In this document: in pieces, positions 17,243 through 26,278 of the stretch | Numbering within the stretch: the first letter of the stretch is position 1 | Layout of the letters: each line of letters begins with the position of its first letter | Assembly: GCF_016905445.1 (NCBI RefSeq) | Contig: NZ_JAFEXF010000002.1 | Coordinates: 114,903-178,902 of the forward strand | DNA: 64,000 nt | DNA from: Streptomyces sp. G44 | Lineage (GTDB): Bacteria > Actinomycetota > Actinomycetes > Streptomycetales > Streptomycetaceae | Reading direction: 5' to 3' | Position numbers and translations under genes: made by a program | The notes under the pieces: generated by a model | Told to the model about the DNA's origin: nothing | Databases searched by the model: none | What the model saw: only the letters and a program-made list of their open reading frames with translations

Positions 17243-19204
17243 CTACGGGGAAGCCCTCCATTGCAGCCAGCGGTCGACGACGGCCCGCAGGTACGGCGGC
17301 ATCTGGTAGCTGTCCAGCTTCTGCGGGGGCACGAATCGCAGCTGACGGCCCTCGCCGAGGACCAGGTCCTCCGGCTTGCCGTCGTACGGCGCGGCGAAGA
17401 CGTGGACCAGCTGCTGCGAGCCGCTGAGATCCCACACGCGTTCCACCAGGCGCGGTTCACTGACGCGCAGTCTGGCTTCCTCCCACAGCTCACGGATCAC
17501 GGCCTCATCGGGGAACTCCGCGTCCTCCAACTCACCCCCGAGCAGCGACCAGTACCCCGGCCAGCAGGGAGCCTGCTCGTCGCGCTCGTGGAGCAACAGC
17601 TCGCCGCTGTCCGGCTGGTACACGATGGCCACCGCGCCCTCCGTCAGGGCGCGGCCGTTGACCAGCTCCACCGCGCCCGCGCTGGCGGCGCGCACCGCCA
17701 GGCAGGACCGGATCCGGGGAGCGATTCCGTCGGGCAGCAGGGCGGACAGGTCCTCCTCGCTGTCCGCCAGGCGCCATTGCGTCAGTTCGTGCTCGGGCAG
17801 CCGGATCGACGCCAGCTGGTGCGCGGACAGCACGCCGCCGTCGTAGACGTGGACGACCTCTGCCGGGTGCTGCGGCTGCCGGATCCAGTCGGTGGCCAGA
17901 AGCGGCCCCATGGGCACGCTGATCCCCAGCTCCTCGCGGACTTCGCGCACGGCGGCCTGCCGCGGCGTCTCGCCGGCATCGCAGTTGATCGCGCCACCGG
18001 GCAACAGCCACCGCCCGTCCTTGCGATAGACGGGACGCATGATCAGGACCCGTCCGTCGGAATCCGTGAACAGCACGGCCGACGCGGTCAGCGCCTTTGG
18101 CCGCACGGCGAGGTGATCAGCCGCCGCCAGGTCGCCGCCCTGCTCCAGGCGTTCCCGTTCCGCAGGCGTCAGCCCGACCGGCGACCCGCGGTGCGGTACG
18201 CCTTCCTCCAGGTGCGCGATGCTCCCGCTGCGCAGGGCCTTAACGCCGGCGAGCATGCGGCGTCCGACACGCTGGGGGAGCCGCTCGGCCGCCTCGCCGG
18301 GGGAGAGCCAGTGCGCGGCGCTGATCTCCCCGTCGGCAAAGTGGAGGTCGGCGATCTGCTCCTCGGTGAGCGGTCCGGCATGGAAGACATGCAGGATCAC
18401 GGCGCGGCCGTAGCGGTCAGCAGGTACGTGGTCGACGGCCAGGAGCCGCCCGACGGGGACGTTGTCCAGGCCCAGTTCCTCCGCGATTTCCCGGGCGGCG
18501 CCCTGCTGCGGCGACTCGTGTGCCAGGACCATGCCGCCGGGCAACCCGAAGTAGATTCCGTCGCCGTGGTCGTAGGGGTGCTCCACCACCAGGACTCGGC
18601 CCAGTTGGTCGAAGACGAGGGCGGTCGCAGACATCAGGGGCGCCGGCAACAACGCGTAGTGGTCACGCTGGTTGGTCTCCACCGGTTTGCCGTCGCGCAG
18701 ATGCGCGGTGCCCGCCCCGCCTTCGGCGTCCAGCGCGGCCCGCACCCGTCGCCGCAGCAGCTCCGGAAGGCGGGCAAGGGCCTCCGCCACGGGCAGATAC
18801 TGCGCCGCGCGCACCTCCTGGGCCTGGAGCTGAAACTCCTCGGCGGGCGTGGGGCGGTCGAGGTGGACTGCGTAGATGGAGGCGATCAGGGTGCGGCCGT
18901 AGACGTTCCTGGGGACCGTGTCGAGGGCCAGGAGCCGACCCACACGGGCCGGGAACCGGCCCAGCTCCTCATGGAGTTCGCGCAACAACCCGTCGACTGG
19001 CCCTTCGTCGCCGAGCATGCCGCCCGGCAGGTCCCAGCCGGGCTTGTAGACCGGGTCGACGATCAGCAGGCGCCCGTCCTCGTCGCGGATCAAGGCGTCC
19101 ACGGCGGCCACGGGGGCGGGGTGCTCTGCCAGGTACCGGGCCAGGTCGGGATCTGCCGGAAGCGGGGACGTTTCCGGGCGAGAAGTATCGAGGAAGTCGC
19201 TCAT
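17243..19204 (-). CDS. Tetra-Nudix protein (four Nudix domains in tandem)
   Basis: A 653-residue protein containing four successive Nudix folds of about 150 residues. The boxes have the cores RELHEELG, REIAEELG, REVREELG and RELWEEAR. Boxes 1 and 2 fit G-x5-E-x7-REUxEExGU exactly, box 3 has two extra residues before its first Glu, and box 4 lacks the last Gly. All four keep the metal-binding glutamates, so all may be active. The ATG at 19204 overlaps the upstream Nudix stop (ATGA). Fusions of two Nudix domains are known; four is unusual. Substrates are unknown. Confidence 0.9.
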   Translation of the reverse strand: MSDFLDTSRPETSPLPADPDLARYLAEHPAPVAAVDALIRDEDGRLLIVDPVYKPGWDLPGGMLGDEGPVDGLLRELHEELGRFPARVGRLLALDTVPRNVYGRTLIASIYAVHLDRPTPAEEFQLQAQEVRAAQYLPVAEALARLPELLRRRVRAALDAEGGAGTAHLRDGKPVETNQRDHYALLPAPLMSATALVFDQLGRVLVVEHPYDHGDGIYFGLPGGMVLAHESPQQGAAREIAEELGLDNVPVGRLLAVDHVPADRYGRAVILHVFHAGPLTEEQIADLHFADGEISAAHWLSPGEAAERLPQRVGRRMLAGVKALRSGSIAHLEEGVPHRGSPVGLTPAERERLEQGGDLAAADHLAVRPKALTASAVLFTDSDGRVLIMRPVYRKDGRWLLPGGAINCDAGETPRQAAVREVREELGISVPMGPLLATDWIRQPQHPAEVVHVYDGGVLSAHQLASIRLPEHELTQWRLADSEEDLSALLPDGIAPRIRSCLAVRAASAGAVELVNGRALTEGAVAIVYQPDSGELLLHERDEQAPCWPGYWSLLGGELEDAEFPDEAVIRELWEEARLRVSEPRLVERVWDLSGSQQLVHVFAAPYDGKPEDLVLGEGRQLRFVPPQKLDSYQMPPYLRAVVDRWLQWRASP

Positions 19205-19671
19205 GCCGAGGCCCTCTCGGCGGCGACGATGCTGATGTTGGCGCGCGGTGCACCGGTGACGAACTGCCGCAGCAGCTCGCGCGTGAACGGGTGGGCATCC
19301 GCAGGCGGCTCTCCGGGATCGGCCCACACCAGCGCGGTGTGCCGATCCGGCTCGCAGTTGTACGGCTCTCCCGTCCAGGACTGTGTCGTGAACAGCAGCG
19401 CGAGGCGACGCTGCCCGCTGGACGCGAGGAGATGAGCGGTGCAGCTCAGCTCAAGGTCTCTGGGCTCGACGCGAACGCCGACCTCCTCGCGAACCTCCCG
19501 GCATGCCCCTTCGTCGTACCACTCGTGATCTTCAAGATGCCCTCCGACGATGGTGAGCTGACCTTGATACTCCGGTTCGGCCCGGCGCAGCAGCAGGACG
19601 CGGCCGTCCTGCCGGTACAGCAGGACTAGGACGTCGACAACGCTCGTGTACGGCGCGGCAGGTGTAGTCAT
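19201..19671 (-). CDS. Nudix hydrolase
   Basis: A 156-residue Nudix protein with a perfect box (GHLEDHEWYDEGACREVREE, then VGV). The ATG at 19671 starts just before the first strand (DVLVLLYRQDGRVLLLRR); the longer frame upstream has no domain content. Its stop overlaps the start of the tetra-Nudix gene, so the two are co-translated. The trailing WTGEPYNCEPD motif resembles Nudix enzymes that act on dNTP-like or CoA-like substrates, but this is not decisive. Confidence 0.9.
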   Translation of the reverse strand: MTTPAAPYTSVVDVLVLLYRQDGRVLLLRRAEPEYQGQLTIVGGHLEDHEWYDEGACREVREEVGVRVEPRDLELSCTAHLLASSGQRRLALLFTTQSWTGEPYNCEPDRHTALVWADPGEPPADAHPFTRELLRQFVTGAPRANISIVAAERASA

Positions 19672-20235
19672 GCCCGCGCCTCCAGCCCTGCTCGCCCTCG
19701 GTGGAGACTTCCGCGTGCGGCAGTGTCCGAGGCGAGGCTGGGACCGCTCATGAACCGGGTTCCGGGAGGAGGGAGGGGGCGCGTAGGTCGTCCGGCAGGG
19801 CAGCCCTGTTCGAAGGTTTGCTGGACCCGGGTGCTGTGCGTGCCGTAACACATGACGCCTCCTCGTTGACGCAAATCTCGGACAGGTGCTCGGACTAACG
19901 GCCCTCGGCGAACCGCGTTCGGGGGTGACGGGGGCGAATTTTTCGAGCTGATGTGCGGATGTGGCACTTTGGGGCTGTGCGGACTGGCCTGGGCTCTTGT
20001 TCGATCACGCAGATGGGTGTCCGAGTCGAACCCGAACACGATCTAGTGATTGCGCGGGCCCCTGTGCGGGAGCGCTGACGTCGGTGGTGGTCTGCCCCGG
20101 TGGTCCCGTATGCGTATGGGTGCCCCGTGGCAGATGCCTCCGGGGAGGAGCTGGGTGCCGTCGGGCTGGACCGAGGGCGAGCGCGTACGAGGTGCGGCGG
20201 GGCGAGCGAAACGGCGGCCATCAGGTGTGCTCCGC
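19672..20235. other. Intergenic region without recognised gene
   Basis: About 560 bases between the Nudix genes and the HAD gene. Short frames occur on both strands, but none has domain content or a convincing ribosome-binding site. A short run near 20010 (GAGTCGAACC) resembles a tRNA T-loop but has no matching stems. It presumably holds the Nudix promoter. Confidence 0.5.
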
Positions 20236-20865
20236 TCAGGGCTCGGGGACCGTGAGCGGAAGTCCGAGAAGGTCTTGAAGGCGTTGCACAGTCAGCGTCG
20301 GGTGCGTGGCATGGATCGTCGTGATGCCGAGGGCGTGCGCTGGAGGAAGGTTCGCAGTGATGTCGTCCACGAAGATGCAGTCCTGCCCTCGGCAGCCGAG
20401 CCGGTCCAGCGCGAGCTGGTAGATGACGGGATCTGGCTTGCGCAGTCGGACCTGCTCGGACAACACGACTACGTCGTGGGCGTCTTCGAGGGCCCATGGC
20501 TCATACGGGTTGAACGGGCTCATGCCCATGCTGTTGGACAGGACCGCGGTCTTCAGGCCGGCGCCGCGGATGGCGCGGGCTGCATCAACGAGGAGCGGCT
20601 CAGGCTGGAGGGTTGTAAGGGCCCGGCGCATCAAGTCGGTGCCGTCGACCCCGAGCAGGCTGGCGATTCCCGAGTTCCAGGCTTCCTGGGTGATGTCGCC
20701 ACGCTCCAGCTGTGCATACAGGCGGCGACCGTCGGGATTGACGGCGATGGCGTGCAGATAGGCGTCTTCGGGGAGTCCGCATTCCTTGGAAAAGGCGCGG
20801 GCGCAGTCGTCCAGGCTGGTGGTGAGGACTCCGCCGAAGTCGAATATGACAGCTTTGTACGGCAT
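20236..20865 (-). CDS. HAD-superfamily hydrolase-like protein
   Basis: A 209-residue HAD (subfamily I) protein with motif 1 FDFGGVLT (nucleophile Asp9), motif 2 VLSNS, the lysine in RKPDP and motif 3 FVDDI. The usual second Asp of motif 1 (DxD) is Gly here. That residue is the acid/base of phosphatases, so activity may be weak or different. It lies 15 bases downstream of the Gfo/Idh gene as the last member of the long operon. Dephosphorylation of a sugar or nucleotide intermediate is the likely role by context only. Confidence 0.87.
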   Translation of the reverse strand: MPYKAVIFDFGGVLTTSLDDCARAFSKECGLPEDAYLHAIAVNPDGRRLYAQLERGDITQEAWNSGIASLLGVDGTDLMRRALTTLQPEPLLVDAARAIRGAGLKTAVLSNSMGMSPFNPYEPWALEDAHDVVVLSEQVRLRKPDPVIYQLALDRLGCRGQDCIFVDDITANLPPAHALGITTIHATHPTLTVQRLQDLLGLPLTVPEP

Positions 20866-20880
20866 GGCAGCTCCTGGGCG

Positions 20881-21954
20881 TCAGATGGCGGGCGTGATGG
20901 AGTGCGATGGTGACTGGGCGGTCAGAGGCGGCGCCGTGCCCGCTCGGACAATCGCCGCCATGAGGTGGACGGTCCGCCCGGCACGCTGAGGAGAGCACCG
21001 AGGAGCCCGGCCGTCGCGCAGGGCCTCGGCGAGATCCAGGCTGCCCATGCCGCGGCCTGCGGCTGCGGTGGTGGCCGGATGTGGGAGGACTTCGGCGGTG
21101 CGGGCGCCGTAGGGGCGGTGGAGCACCTCACCGTTGTGGAAGTTCGGGTCGGGGAGGACGAGCGTGCCCTCGGTGCCGTGGATCTCCAGGTGGGGCGTCT
21201 GGGTGGCGGCGGCGTCGAAGCTGGCGGTCAGGGTGACAGGGATCTTGTCGTCGGTCTCCAAGAGGGCAGCGACGTAGGTGGGAGAGTGGGCGGTGAAGCC
21301 TTCCCCCGCGCGTGGTCCGGAGCGAATACGGCGGTCGGTGCGTGTGCGGACGGCGGCGGCGCGTACCCGCAAAGGGCCGAACAGGTAGTCGAGGGCGGTG
21401 AGGTAATAGGGGCCCATGTCGCCCAGAGGGCCCGCGTGTTCGGCGTAGAAGGGCTGGGGTGCGGGGTGCCAGCGTTCGGGGCCGGTGCTGAGCAGGGTGG
21501 CAGTGGCGGAGCGTACGTCGCCGATGAGGCCGTCGCGCAGGGCGGCTGCCGCCGTTTGGAGCGCCGGGCCGAGCAGGGTGTCGGGGGCGGCGCCGAGCAG
21601 GACACCGGCGTGCTCGGCGCGGGCCGTCAGCGCGGTGGCTTCCTGCGGGTCGGTGGTGAGAGGTTTCTCGATCCATACCGCGCGCAGGCCCGCCGTGATG
21701 GCCTGGTGGGCTAGGTCGGCGTGGGTGCGGGGCGGAGTGAGGATCAGGACCAAGTCGATCGTCTCCGGGGTGAGGAGATCCTCGACGGGGACGGCCGAGA
21801 TGTCGTACTGGTCGGCGAGGTGCTGGGCCCGCTCGTGATCGAGATCGGCACACGCCGTGAGGTCCACGCTGCTGCTGGCGGCCAGAGTCGTGGCGTACTC
21901 GGTGGCGACCATGCCGCAGCCGAGGATGCCCGCGCGCACGGGGTACGGGCTCAC
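20881..21954 (-). CDS. Gfo/Idh/MocA-family oxidoreductase
   Basis: A 357-residue NAD(P)-dependent sugar dehydrogenase. The Rossmann motif is at the very N-terminus (GILGCGMVATEYA) and the catalytic EKPLT is near residue 98, with the C-terminal alpha/beta domain after it. The GTG at 21954 overlaps the aminotransferase stop (GTGA); the frame continues to 22134 but only inside that gene. Paired with a DegT-type aminotransferase, it most likely oxidises a sugar hydroxyl to the ketone that is then aminated. Confidence 0.9.
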   Translation of the reverse strand: MSPYPVRAGILGCGMVATEYATTLAASSSVDLTACADLDHERAQHLADQYDISAVPVEDLLTPETIDLVLILTPPRTHADLAHQAITAGLRAVWIEKPLTTDPQEATALTARAEHAGVLLGAAPDTLLGPALQTAAAALRDGLIGDVRSATATLLSTGPERWHPAPQPFYAEHAGPLGDMGPYYLTALDYLFGPLRVRAAAVRTRTDRRIRSGPRAGEGFTAHSPTYVAALLETDDKIPVTLTASFDAAATQTPHLEIHGTEGTLVLPDPNFHNGEVLHRPYGARTAEVLPHPATTAAAGRGMGSLDLAEALRDGRAPRCSPQRAGRTVHLMAAIVRAGTAPPLTAQSPSHSITPAI

Positions 21955-23069
21955 CGCGCACCCGCAAGGGTCGTCTCGATGAGGCGGGTCAAGTCGGCTG
22001 CCCAGACGGGGTGTTCGGTCGCGGGAAGCCAGGGGATCTGGACATCGAGATAGCGGCGGGCATCGATAAGGGGGCGCTCGGGCTGGACGGGCCAGGCGGC
22101 GGCCGTGTGCAGGTCGCCAGGGCCGGGCCACCAACTGCGGTAGCCCCCATGGAAGAGGCTGTTGGCCAGGTGCTCCGCTGCGGCGGGGTCGGGAAGGCGG
22201 AGCCCGACGAGCGAGCCGTTGCCGATCGGGGTGCTGGAGGCGGGGACGAGAGTGACCCCGCGGATGCCGTGCAGGGACTCCAGCACTCGCTGTTGCAGGG
22301 TGCGTAGGTCGGCCACGAGTGTGGGCAGGTGGTCAAGTTGGGGCAGGGCGAGGCCGGCGGCCAGTTCTGTCATTCGGGCCTTGGAGCGCCATACGGTGTG
22401 CGGAGTGGGCTGACGGGTGTCGCCTCCTATGGCCCGCATCAAGGCCATGGTGTCGGGACGGTCACCGACGACGAGCCCGCCTTCACCGGTGGCGACGAGC
22501 TTGAAGGTGTGGGTGGAGAACGTAGCCAAAGTTCCCCAACCGCCGGCCGGACGTCCCTCGACCTCCACGCCCCAGGCTTGCGCACAGTCCTCGATGAGGT
22601 CGATCTCGCGATCGTGCAGGCGGGCGGCGATGTCCGCGGTGCCCGGGGCGGGACGGCCGCGCAGGTGTACCAGGACGACGGCCCGGGTGGCGGAGGTGAT
22701 CAGCGGGTGGATCTGTTCCCAGGTCGGTGTCAGTGAATCCGTCGCGGGGGCCACGCGGACGGTGGCGCCGAGCATGTCGGCGGCGGCGCCGATGGAGACC
22801 CACCCCAGCTCCGGGATGATCACCTCGTGGCCGGGGCCCACGCCCAGGCCGCGCATGGCCAGGCGTAGGGCGGACGATCCGGAGTCGACGGCCAGGGCCT
22901 GTGCGCGGCCGGTGAGGTCGGCGACGCGCTGTTCGAGCGCGGAGAGGTGCTTGCCGTCGAACGTGGCGATCTCGCCGGACAGTATCCCGCCGCCCACGAT
23001 CACGTTCTGTTGATCGGAGGTGAGCTGGCTGTACTGGTATAGGGGCGTGGTCTGTGTGCAGTTGGGCAT
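21951..23069 (-). CDS. DegT/DnrJ/EryC1-family sugar aminotransferase
   Basis: A 372-residue PLP aminotransferase. The Schiff-base Lys190 is in THTFKLVATGEGG, Asp161 (EDCAQAWG) contacts the pyridine nitrogen, and the N-terminal half carries SGSSALRLA. These enzymes aminate keto sugars. ATG at 23069 is preceded by AAGGGA. It overlaps the Gfo/Idh gene and starts 45 bases after the PIG-L stop. Dehydrogenase plus aminotransferase plus HAD recalls the NtdC/NtdA/NtdB kanosamine route, though the HAD is of another subclass. Confidence 0.9.
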   Translation of the reverse strand: MPNCTQTTPLYQYSQLTSDQQNVIVGGGILSGEIATFDGKHLSALEQRVADLTGRAQALAVDSGSSALRLAMRGLGVGPGHEVIIPELGWVSIGAAADMLGATVRVAPATDSLTPTWEQIHPLITSATRAVVLVHLRGRPAPGTADIAARLHDREIDLIEDCAQAWGVEVEGRPAGGWGTLATFSTHTFKLVATGEGGLVVGDRPDTMALMRAIGGDTRQPTPHTVWRSKARMTELAAGLALPQLDHLPTLVADLRTLQQRVLESLHGIRGVTLVPASSTPIGNGSLVGLRLPDPAAAEHLANSLFHGGYRSWWPGPGDLHTAAAWPVQPERPLIDARRYLDVQIPWLPATEHPVWAADLTRLIETTLAGAR

Positions 23070-23113
23070 GGTGGTGCATCCCTTCGCTATAGGAGGGTGC
23101 GGGGACCGACCGG

Positions 23114-23725
23114 TCAGAGGTGCGGGGCGCTTGGCAGGCGGCCCAGGATCGGTATGGGGGTGAAGGCTTCGGCGCGGGCCGCGCCGATCCGGCCGCCCCA
23201 AAGAGCGGCCAGGTTCTGGGCCATCGGGCCGAAGTGGTCGTCGATCGGCTGCGACCGGTGTTCGGCCAGGGCGCGCATCTTCTGGTCGAAGGTCGCCGTG
23301 ACGTCGATGATCACCGGGGCGTTGACCGGGCCGCTCAGGGTCAGGGAGTTGTAGCTGTCGCAGGTGTACAGCCGTCGCGGGCAGCCGGTGTGGATGTGCA
23401 CCTCGGGCAGGCCCGCCAGAACAGCGGCGGCCACCGCCCGGTGGTCGGGGTGGACGTCGTCGAGCGGGTGGGTGATCAGGATCTCTGGCCGGTGGCGGCG
23501 TATCAGGTCGTCGACCGCGGCGGCATCCGCGATGTCCAGGAGTTCGAGTTCGATACCAAGGACCTTGGCGCTGGCAGCGGCCTCAGAATCCCGCACTTCG
23601 TCGTGTGCCGCGACGGCCCCGGTCACCGGGGCGTGACGGGCATGCAGGGCGAGCGTGCCACCGGCCCACAGTTCCAGGTCATCGGGGTGGGCCATGACGG
23701 CTAAGACGGATCCCGGCACCTTCAC
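23114..23725 (-). CDS. PIG-L/LmbE-family deacetylase
   Basis: A 203-residue zinc-dependent N-deacetylase. It has the AHPDDLE motif (residues 12-18) and the distal zinc motif HPLDDVHPDHRAV. Family members (MshB, BtrD and others) remove acetyl from GlcNAc-containing conjugates. The GTG at 23725 overlaps the exonuclease stop. A GT4 glycosyltransferase lies one gene upstream, so glycosylation with an N-acetyl sugar followed by deacetylation, as in mycothiol and aminoglycoside synthesis, is a natural inference. Confidence 0.92.
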   Translation of the reverse strand: MKVPGSVLAVMAHPDDLELWAGGTLALHARHAPVTGAVAAHDEVRDSEAAASAKVLGIELELLDIADAAAVDDLIRRHRPEILITHPLDDVHPDHRAVAAAVLAGLPEVHIHTGCPRRLYTCDSYNSLTLSGPVNAPVIIDVTATFDQKMRALAEHRSQPIDDHFGPMAQNLAALWGGRIGAARAEAFTPIPILGRLPSAPHL

Positions 23726-24597
23726 CACATCCCCAGCTTCTCGATGACGTCCGCCGGCCGGGGCAGAGGAGGGCTGGCGTGCCCGGTGGCCTGCCACGGG
23801 ATGGGCACGTCGCGGCGCATCCGGCTCAGTGCGCGCCACCGCAGGACGTCCTCCCAGGCGGTGGTGATCGCGGCCCCCTTGGTGCCGACGAGCCGCCCGG
23901 AGTCCGGGAGATCTTCGAGGGTCAGGCCGTCGGCTAGTAGCCCGGCGGCCGTCTTGGCGCCGATGCCCTTGACGCCGGGCAGGTTGTCCGACTTGTCCCC
24001 GGTCAGGGCCCGGTAGTCGGGCCACTGAGCGGGGGTGACGCCGTAGCGCTCGTGGACTTCGGCGTCGGTGATGATCCGCTTGGACGCTTTGCGTGAGCGG
24101 TTGATGATCCGCACGCGCTCCCCGTCCAGGAGCTGGTAGTAGTCCTGGTCGGCGCTCATGATGCGGATCGTCCGGTCCGGGTGGCGGTGGACGAGGGTGG
24201 CGACGACGTCGTCGGCCTCGGCGTCATCGATCTCCACCCAGGCGATGCCGTAGGCGTCGAGGGCTTCCTTCATCGGCGCCAGGAACTGCAGCGGCGCCAG
24301 GGCCTCCGGCGTGGACTCCCGGTTGGCTTTGTAGTCGGCGTCGGTGTCCTTGCGCCCGGCGCTGCCGTGCTCCCCGTCCAGCACGACGCATACCTCGGCC
24401 GGCGGGGTATCCAGATCATCGCGGAGGGTCACCCGCAGCAGGGCGAAGAATGCGAACAGGCCCGTCAGGTTCCGCTGCTTGTCGCGGGAGAAGATCGGAG
24501 CCGGGAAGCCGAAGTGCCCGCGCCACAGGACGTTGAAGCCGTCGACAAGGAACAGCGGGGCTGCCGAGGAGTGAGACGGGGCTACAGCACCCATCAC
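23722..24597 (-). CDS. 5'-3' exonuclease (FEN / Pol I N-terminal family)
   Basis: A 291-residue free-standing relative of the Pol I 5'-nuclease domain. Visible motifs include VDGFNVLW, DADYKANR, the acidic IDDAEADDV and SADQDYYQ, and a helix-hairpin-helix region (TGDKSDNLPGVKGIGAKTA). All acidic metal ligands appear present. The start is GTG 24597 (4-base overlap with the GT4 gene) or ATG 24594. A flap endonuclease locked inside a glycosylation operon is unexpected and argues for a nucleic-acid step or a repurposed fold. Confidence 0.92.
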   Translation of the reverse strand: MMGAVAPSHSSAAPLFLVDGFNVLWRGHFGFPAPIFSRDKQRNLTGLFAFFALLRVTLRDDLDTPPAEVCVVLDGEHGSAGRKDTDADYKANRESTPEALAPLQFLAPMKEALDAYGIAWVEIDDAEADDVVATLVHRHPDRTIRIMSADQDYYQLLDGERVRIINRSRKASKRIITDAEVHERYGVTPAQWPDYRALTGDKSDNLPGVKGIGAKTAAGLLADGLTLEDLPDSGRLVGTKGAAITTAWEDVLRWRALSRMRRDVPIPWQATGHASPPLPRPADVIEKLGMW

Positions 24598-25730
24598 GAC
24601 ACCGCCTTAATAAATTGCAGGGCGATTCGGTCGGGCCTGTAGTCCTGAGCCAGGTGGTACATGGCCTTTGAAGTTCGCCCGTAGGCTACCGGATCGGTCA
24701 GCAGCGCATCGACCGTGTCGAGGAGCGTGTTGGGTCCTGACCGAGGATCGCCCATCAACCGCTCGGTGGCGTACTGATGTTCCAGGAGGGCGGGCAGGTT
24801 GCCGACCGGGTAGCTGACCACGGGCACCCCCTCGCTCATGGCCTCCAGGGCGACCAAGCCGAACGTCTCCCGCAGAGACGGAACGATCACGGCGGCGGCC
24901 CCTGCCAGCCAGGTGGGAACCTCGCGCCAGGCCAACCCGCCCTCGGACAAGGTGATGTGCGCCGAGGCGTCCGCGAGGGCTCGGCATTTGGCCAGGAGCC
25001 GTGCTTGGGATCCGGTGGCCGCCTCGAAGCCCGCCGCCGCGACCATGACCTCCAGCTCCCGGACCCAGTCGGCGGCGGCAGTCAGCAGAGGCACGAGGCC
25101 CTTCTCATGTCCGAGACGGGCCAGCACCCGCACGGGCCCGGAGCGGCGACGTTCGATGTGTGCGTCATCGGGTAGTGCGGACGGCGTGAGAAGGAGCGCG
25201 TTGGGTACTACGCGCCACCCGCGGGTCGGCAGGCCCGCGGCTTGGGCCTCGGCCGTGACCACGGGCGAGGGGACGATCACTGTGTCCGCGCGGGAGAGCG
25301 CCGCGGGCGCGTCTTCCGCGTTGGGCAGCACATGCGCCGCGAGCACCCGGCACACGCCGTCGGGCAGTGCGGCGGCCAGCCGCCCCAGGCCCCACAGGGC
25401 GTCGGTGAAGACGACCGTGTCGGCCTGATGGCGGGCGATGATCTCCCAGAGGCGGGCTTGGAGCTTGCCCTCGTACTGCAGGACGGCCTTGCGGAGCTTC
25501 TCGTCCGAGCAGGGGAAAGTGATGGAAAGGTCGAGGTGCTCGATGGCGACCCCGCCGAGCGCGCTCCTCGACTTGCGGGGTACGGCGGTAGCGATGGCCA
25601 CGCGGTGCCCGGCGTCGGCCAGGCCGCGGGCGAGTGCGGCCGTGGCGCGTTCGATGCCGGCGGGTGCGTCCATCTGCCAGGAAGCGAGCACGAAGACGAA
25701 GCCGCGGGCCCCCACGCGGGTGCCGGTCAT
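24594..25730 (-). CDS. GT4-family glycosyltransferase
   Basis: A 378-residue GT-B glycosyltransferase of family 4. The N-terminal domain opens with a Gly-rich acceptor loop (SWQMDAPAGIERATAALARG). The C-terminal domain has the donor motif PSLRETFGLVALEAMSEGVP containing the E-x7-E pair. The ATG at 25730 overlaps the phosphoribosyltransferase stop (ATGA). GT4 enzymes use nucleotide sugars such as UDP-GlcNAc; with the downstream PIG-L gene this recalls MshA/MshB pairs. The acceptor is unknown. Confidence 0.9.
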   Translation of the reverse strand: MTGTRVGARGFVFVLASWQMDAPAGIERATAALARGLADAGHRVAIATAVPRKSRSALGGVAIEHLDLSITFPCSDEKLRKAVLQYEGKLQARLWEIIARHQADTVVFTDALWGLGRLAAALPDGVCRVLAAHVLPNAEDAPAALSRADTVIVPSPVVTAEAQAAGLPTRGWRVVPNALLLTPSALPDDAHIERRRSGPVRVLARLGHEKGLVPLLTAAADWVRELEVMVAAAGFEAATGSQARLLAKCRALADASAHITLSEGGLAWREVPTWLAGAAAVIVPSLRETFGLVALEAMSEGVPVVSYPVGNLPALLEHQYATERLMGDPRSGPNTLLDTVDALLTDPVAYGRTSKAMYHLAQDYRPDRIALQFIKAVS

Positions 25731-26278
25731 GGTGTGTGGATCCTCTCGGGTACGGGCAGCGGCTGCAGGGCGGTGTCCGGGCGAGGCTCCCAGGGGAAGA
25801 CGACCCAGTCATCTACGTCCCAGGCCCACCAGGCGGGGCGAAGTGGGCTGCCCACGTTGCGGCACAGGGCGACGTTGTCCACACGGACGTCCGGGGCAAG
25901 GCGCCCGGCGAGGGCCTTCGCGACGGCGGTGAAGGTGGCGCCGGTGCCGCATATGTCATCGACCAGGAGGACACGCCCACCCAGCGCAGCCGGAAAGCCG
26001 TCCGGGACGGTGACCGTCACCGTGCCGGTGGCCTGGGTGTACAGCGCGTCGGAGGCGTTGTGCTGCGCTGCGACATGGCACACGGGCACACCGAGCCGGG
26101 CGGCGATCTCCTCGGCGGGCCGCCTCCCACCGCCCGCGATGCCGATCACCGTGGCGATCGGCCCGGCCGCGGCGGTGGCGTCGGCCAGGAGCGTGAGCGC
26201 CGACTCGTACGCCTGCGCGGTCAGCTGGTAGGCGGTCTGATGGCGGAAGACGCGTTGGACGGGTGCGGTCGATGTCAT
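25727..26278 (-). CDS. Phosphoribosyltransferase-fold protein
   Basis: A 183-residue type I phosphoribosyltransferase with the PRPP loop VLLVDDICGTGATF (residues 103-116) and an N-terminal hood region. These enzymes join a base to ribose 5-phosphate. With preQ0 genes in the same transcript, ribosylation of a 7-deazaguanine base is plausible, as in toyocamycin biosynthesis. The ATG at 26278 overlaps the radical SAM stop; the frame extends much further upstream but only as an antisense-like shadow. Base specificity cannot be read. Confidence 0.85.
   Translation of the reverse strand: MTSTAPVQRVFRHQTAYQLTAQAYESALTLLADATAAAGPIATVIGIAGGGRRPAEEIAARLGVPVCHVAAQHNASDALYTQATGTVTVTVPDGFPAALGGRVLLVDDICGTGATFTAVAKALAGRLAPDVRVDNVALCRNVGSPLRPAWWAWDVDDWVVFPWEPRPDTALQPLPVPERIHTP

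Noticed and set aside
19985..20040. Possible tRNA fragment
   Set aside because: A T-loop-like GAGTCGAACC occurs, but T-stem and acceptor pairing fail.
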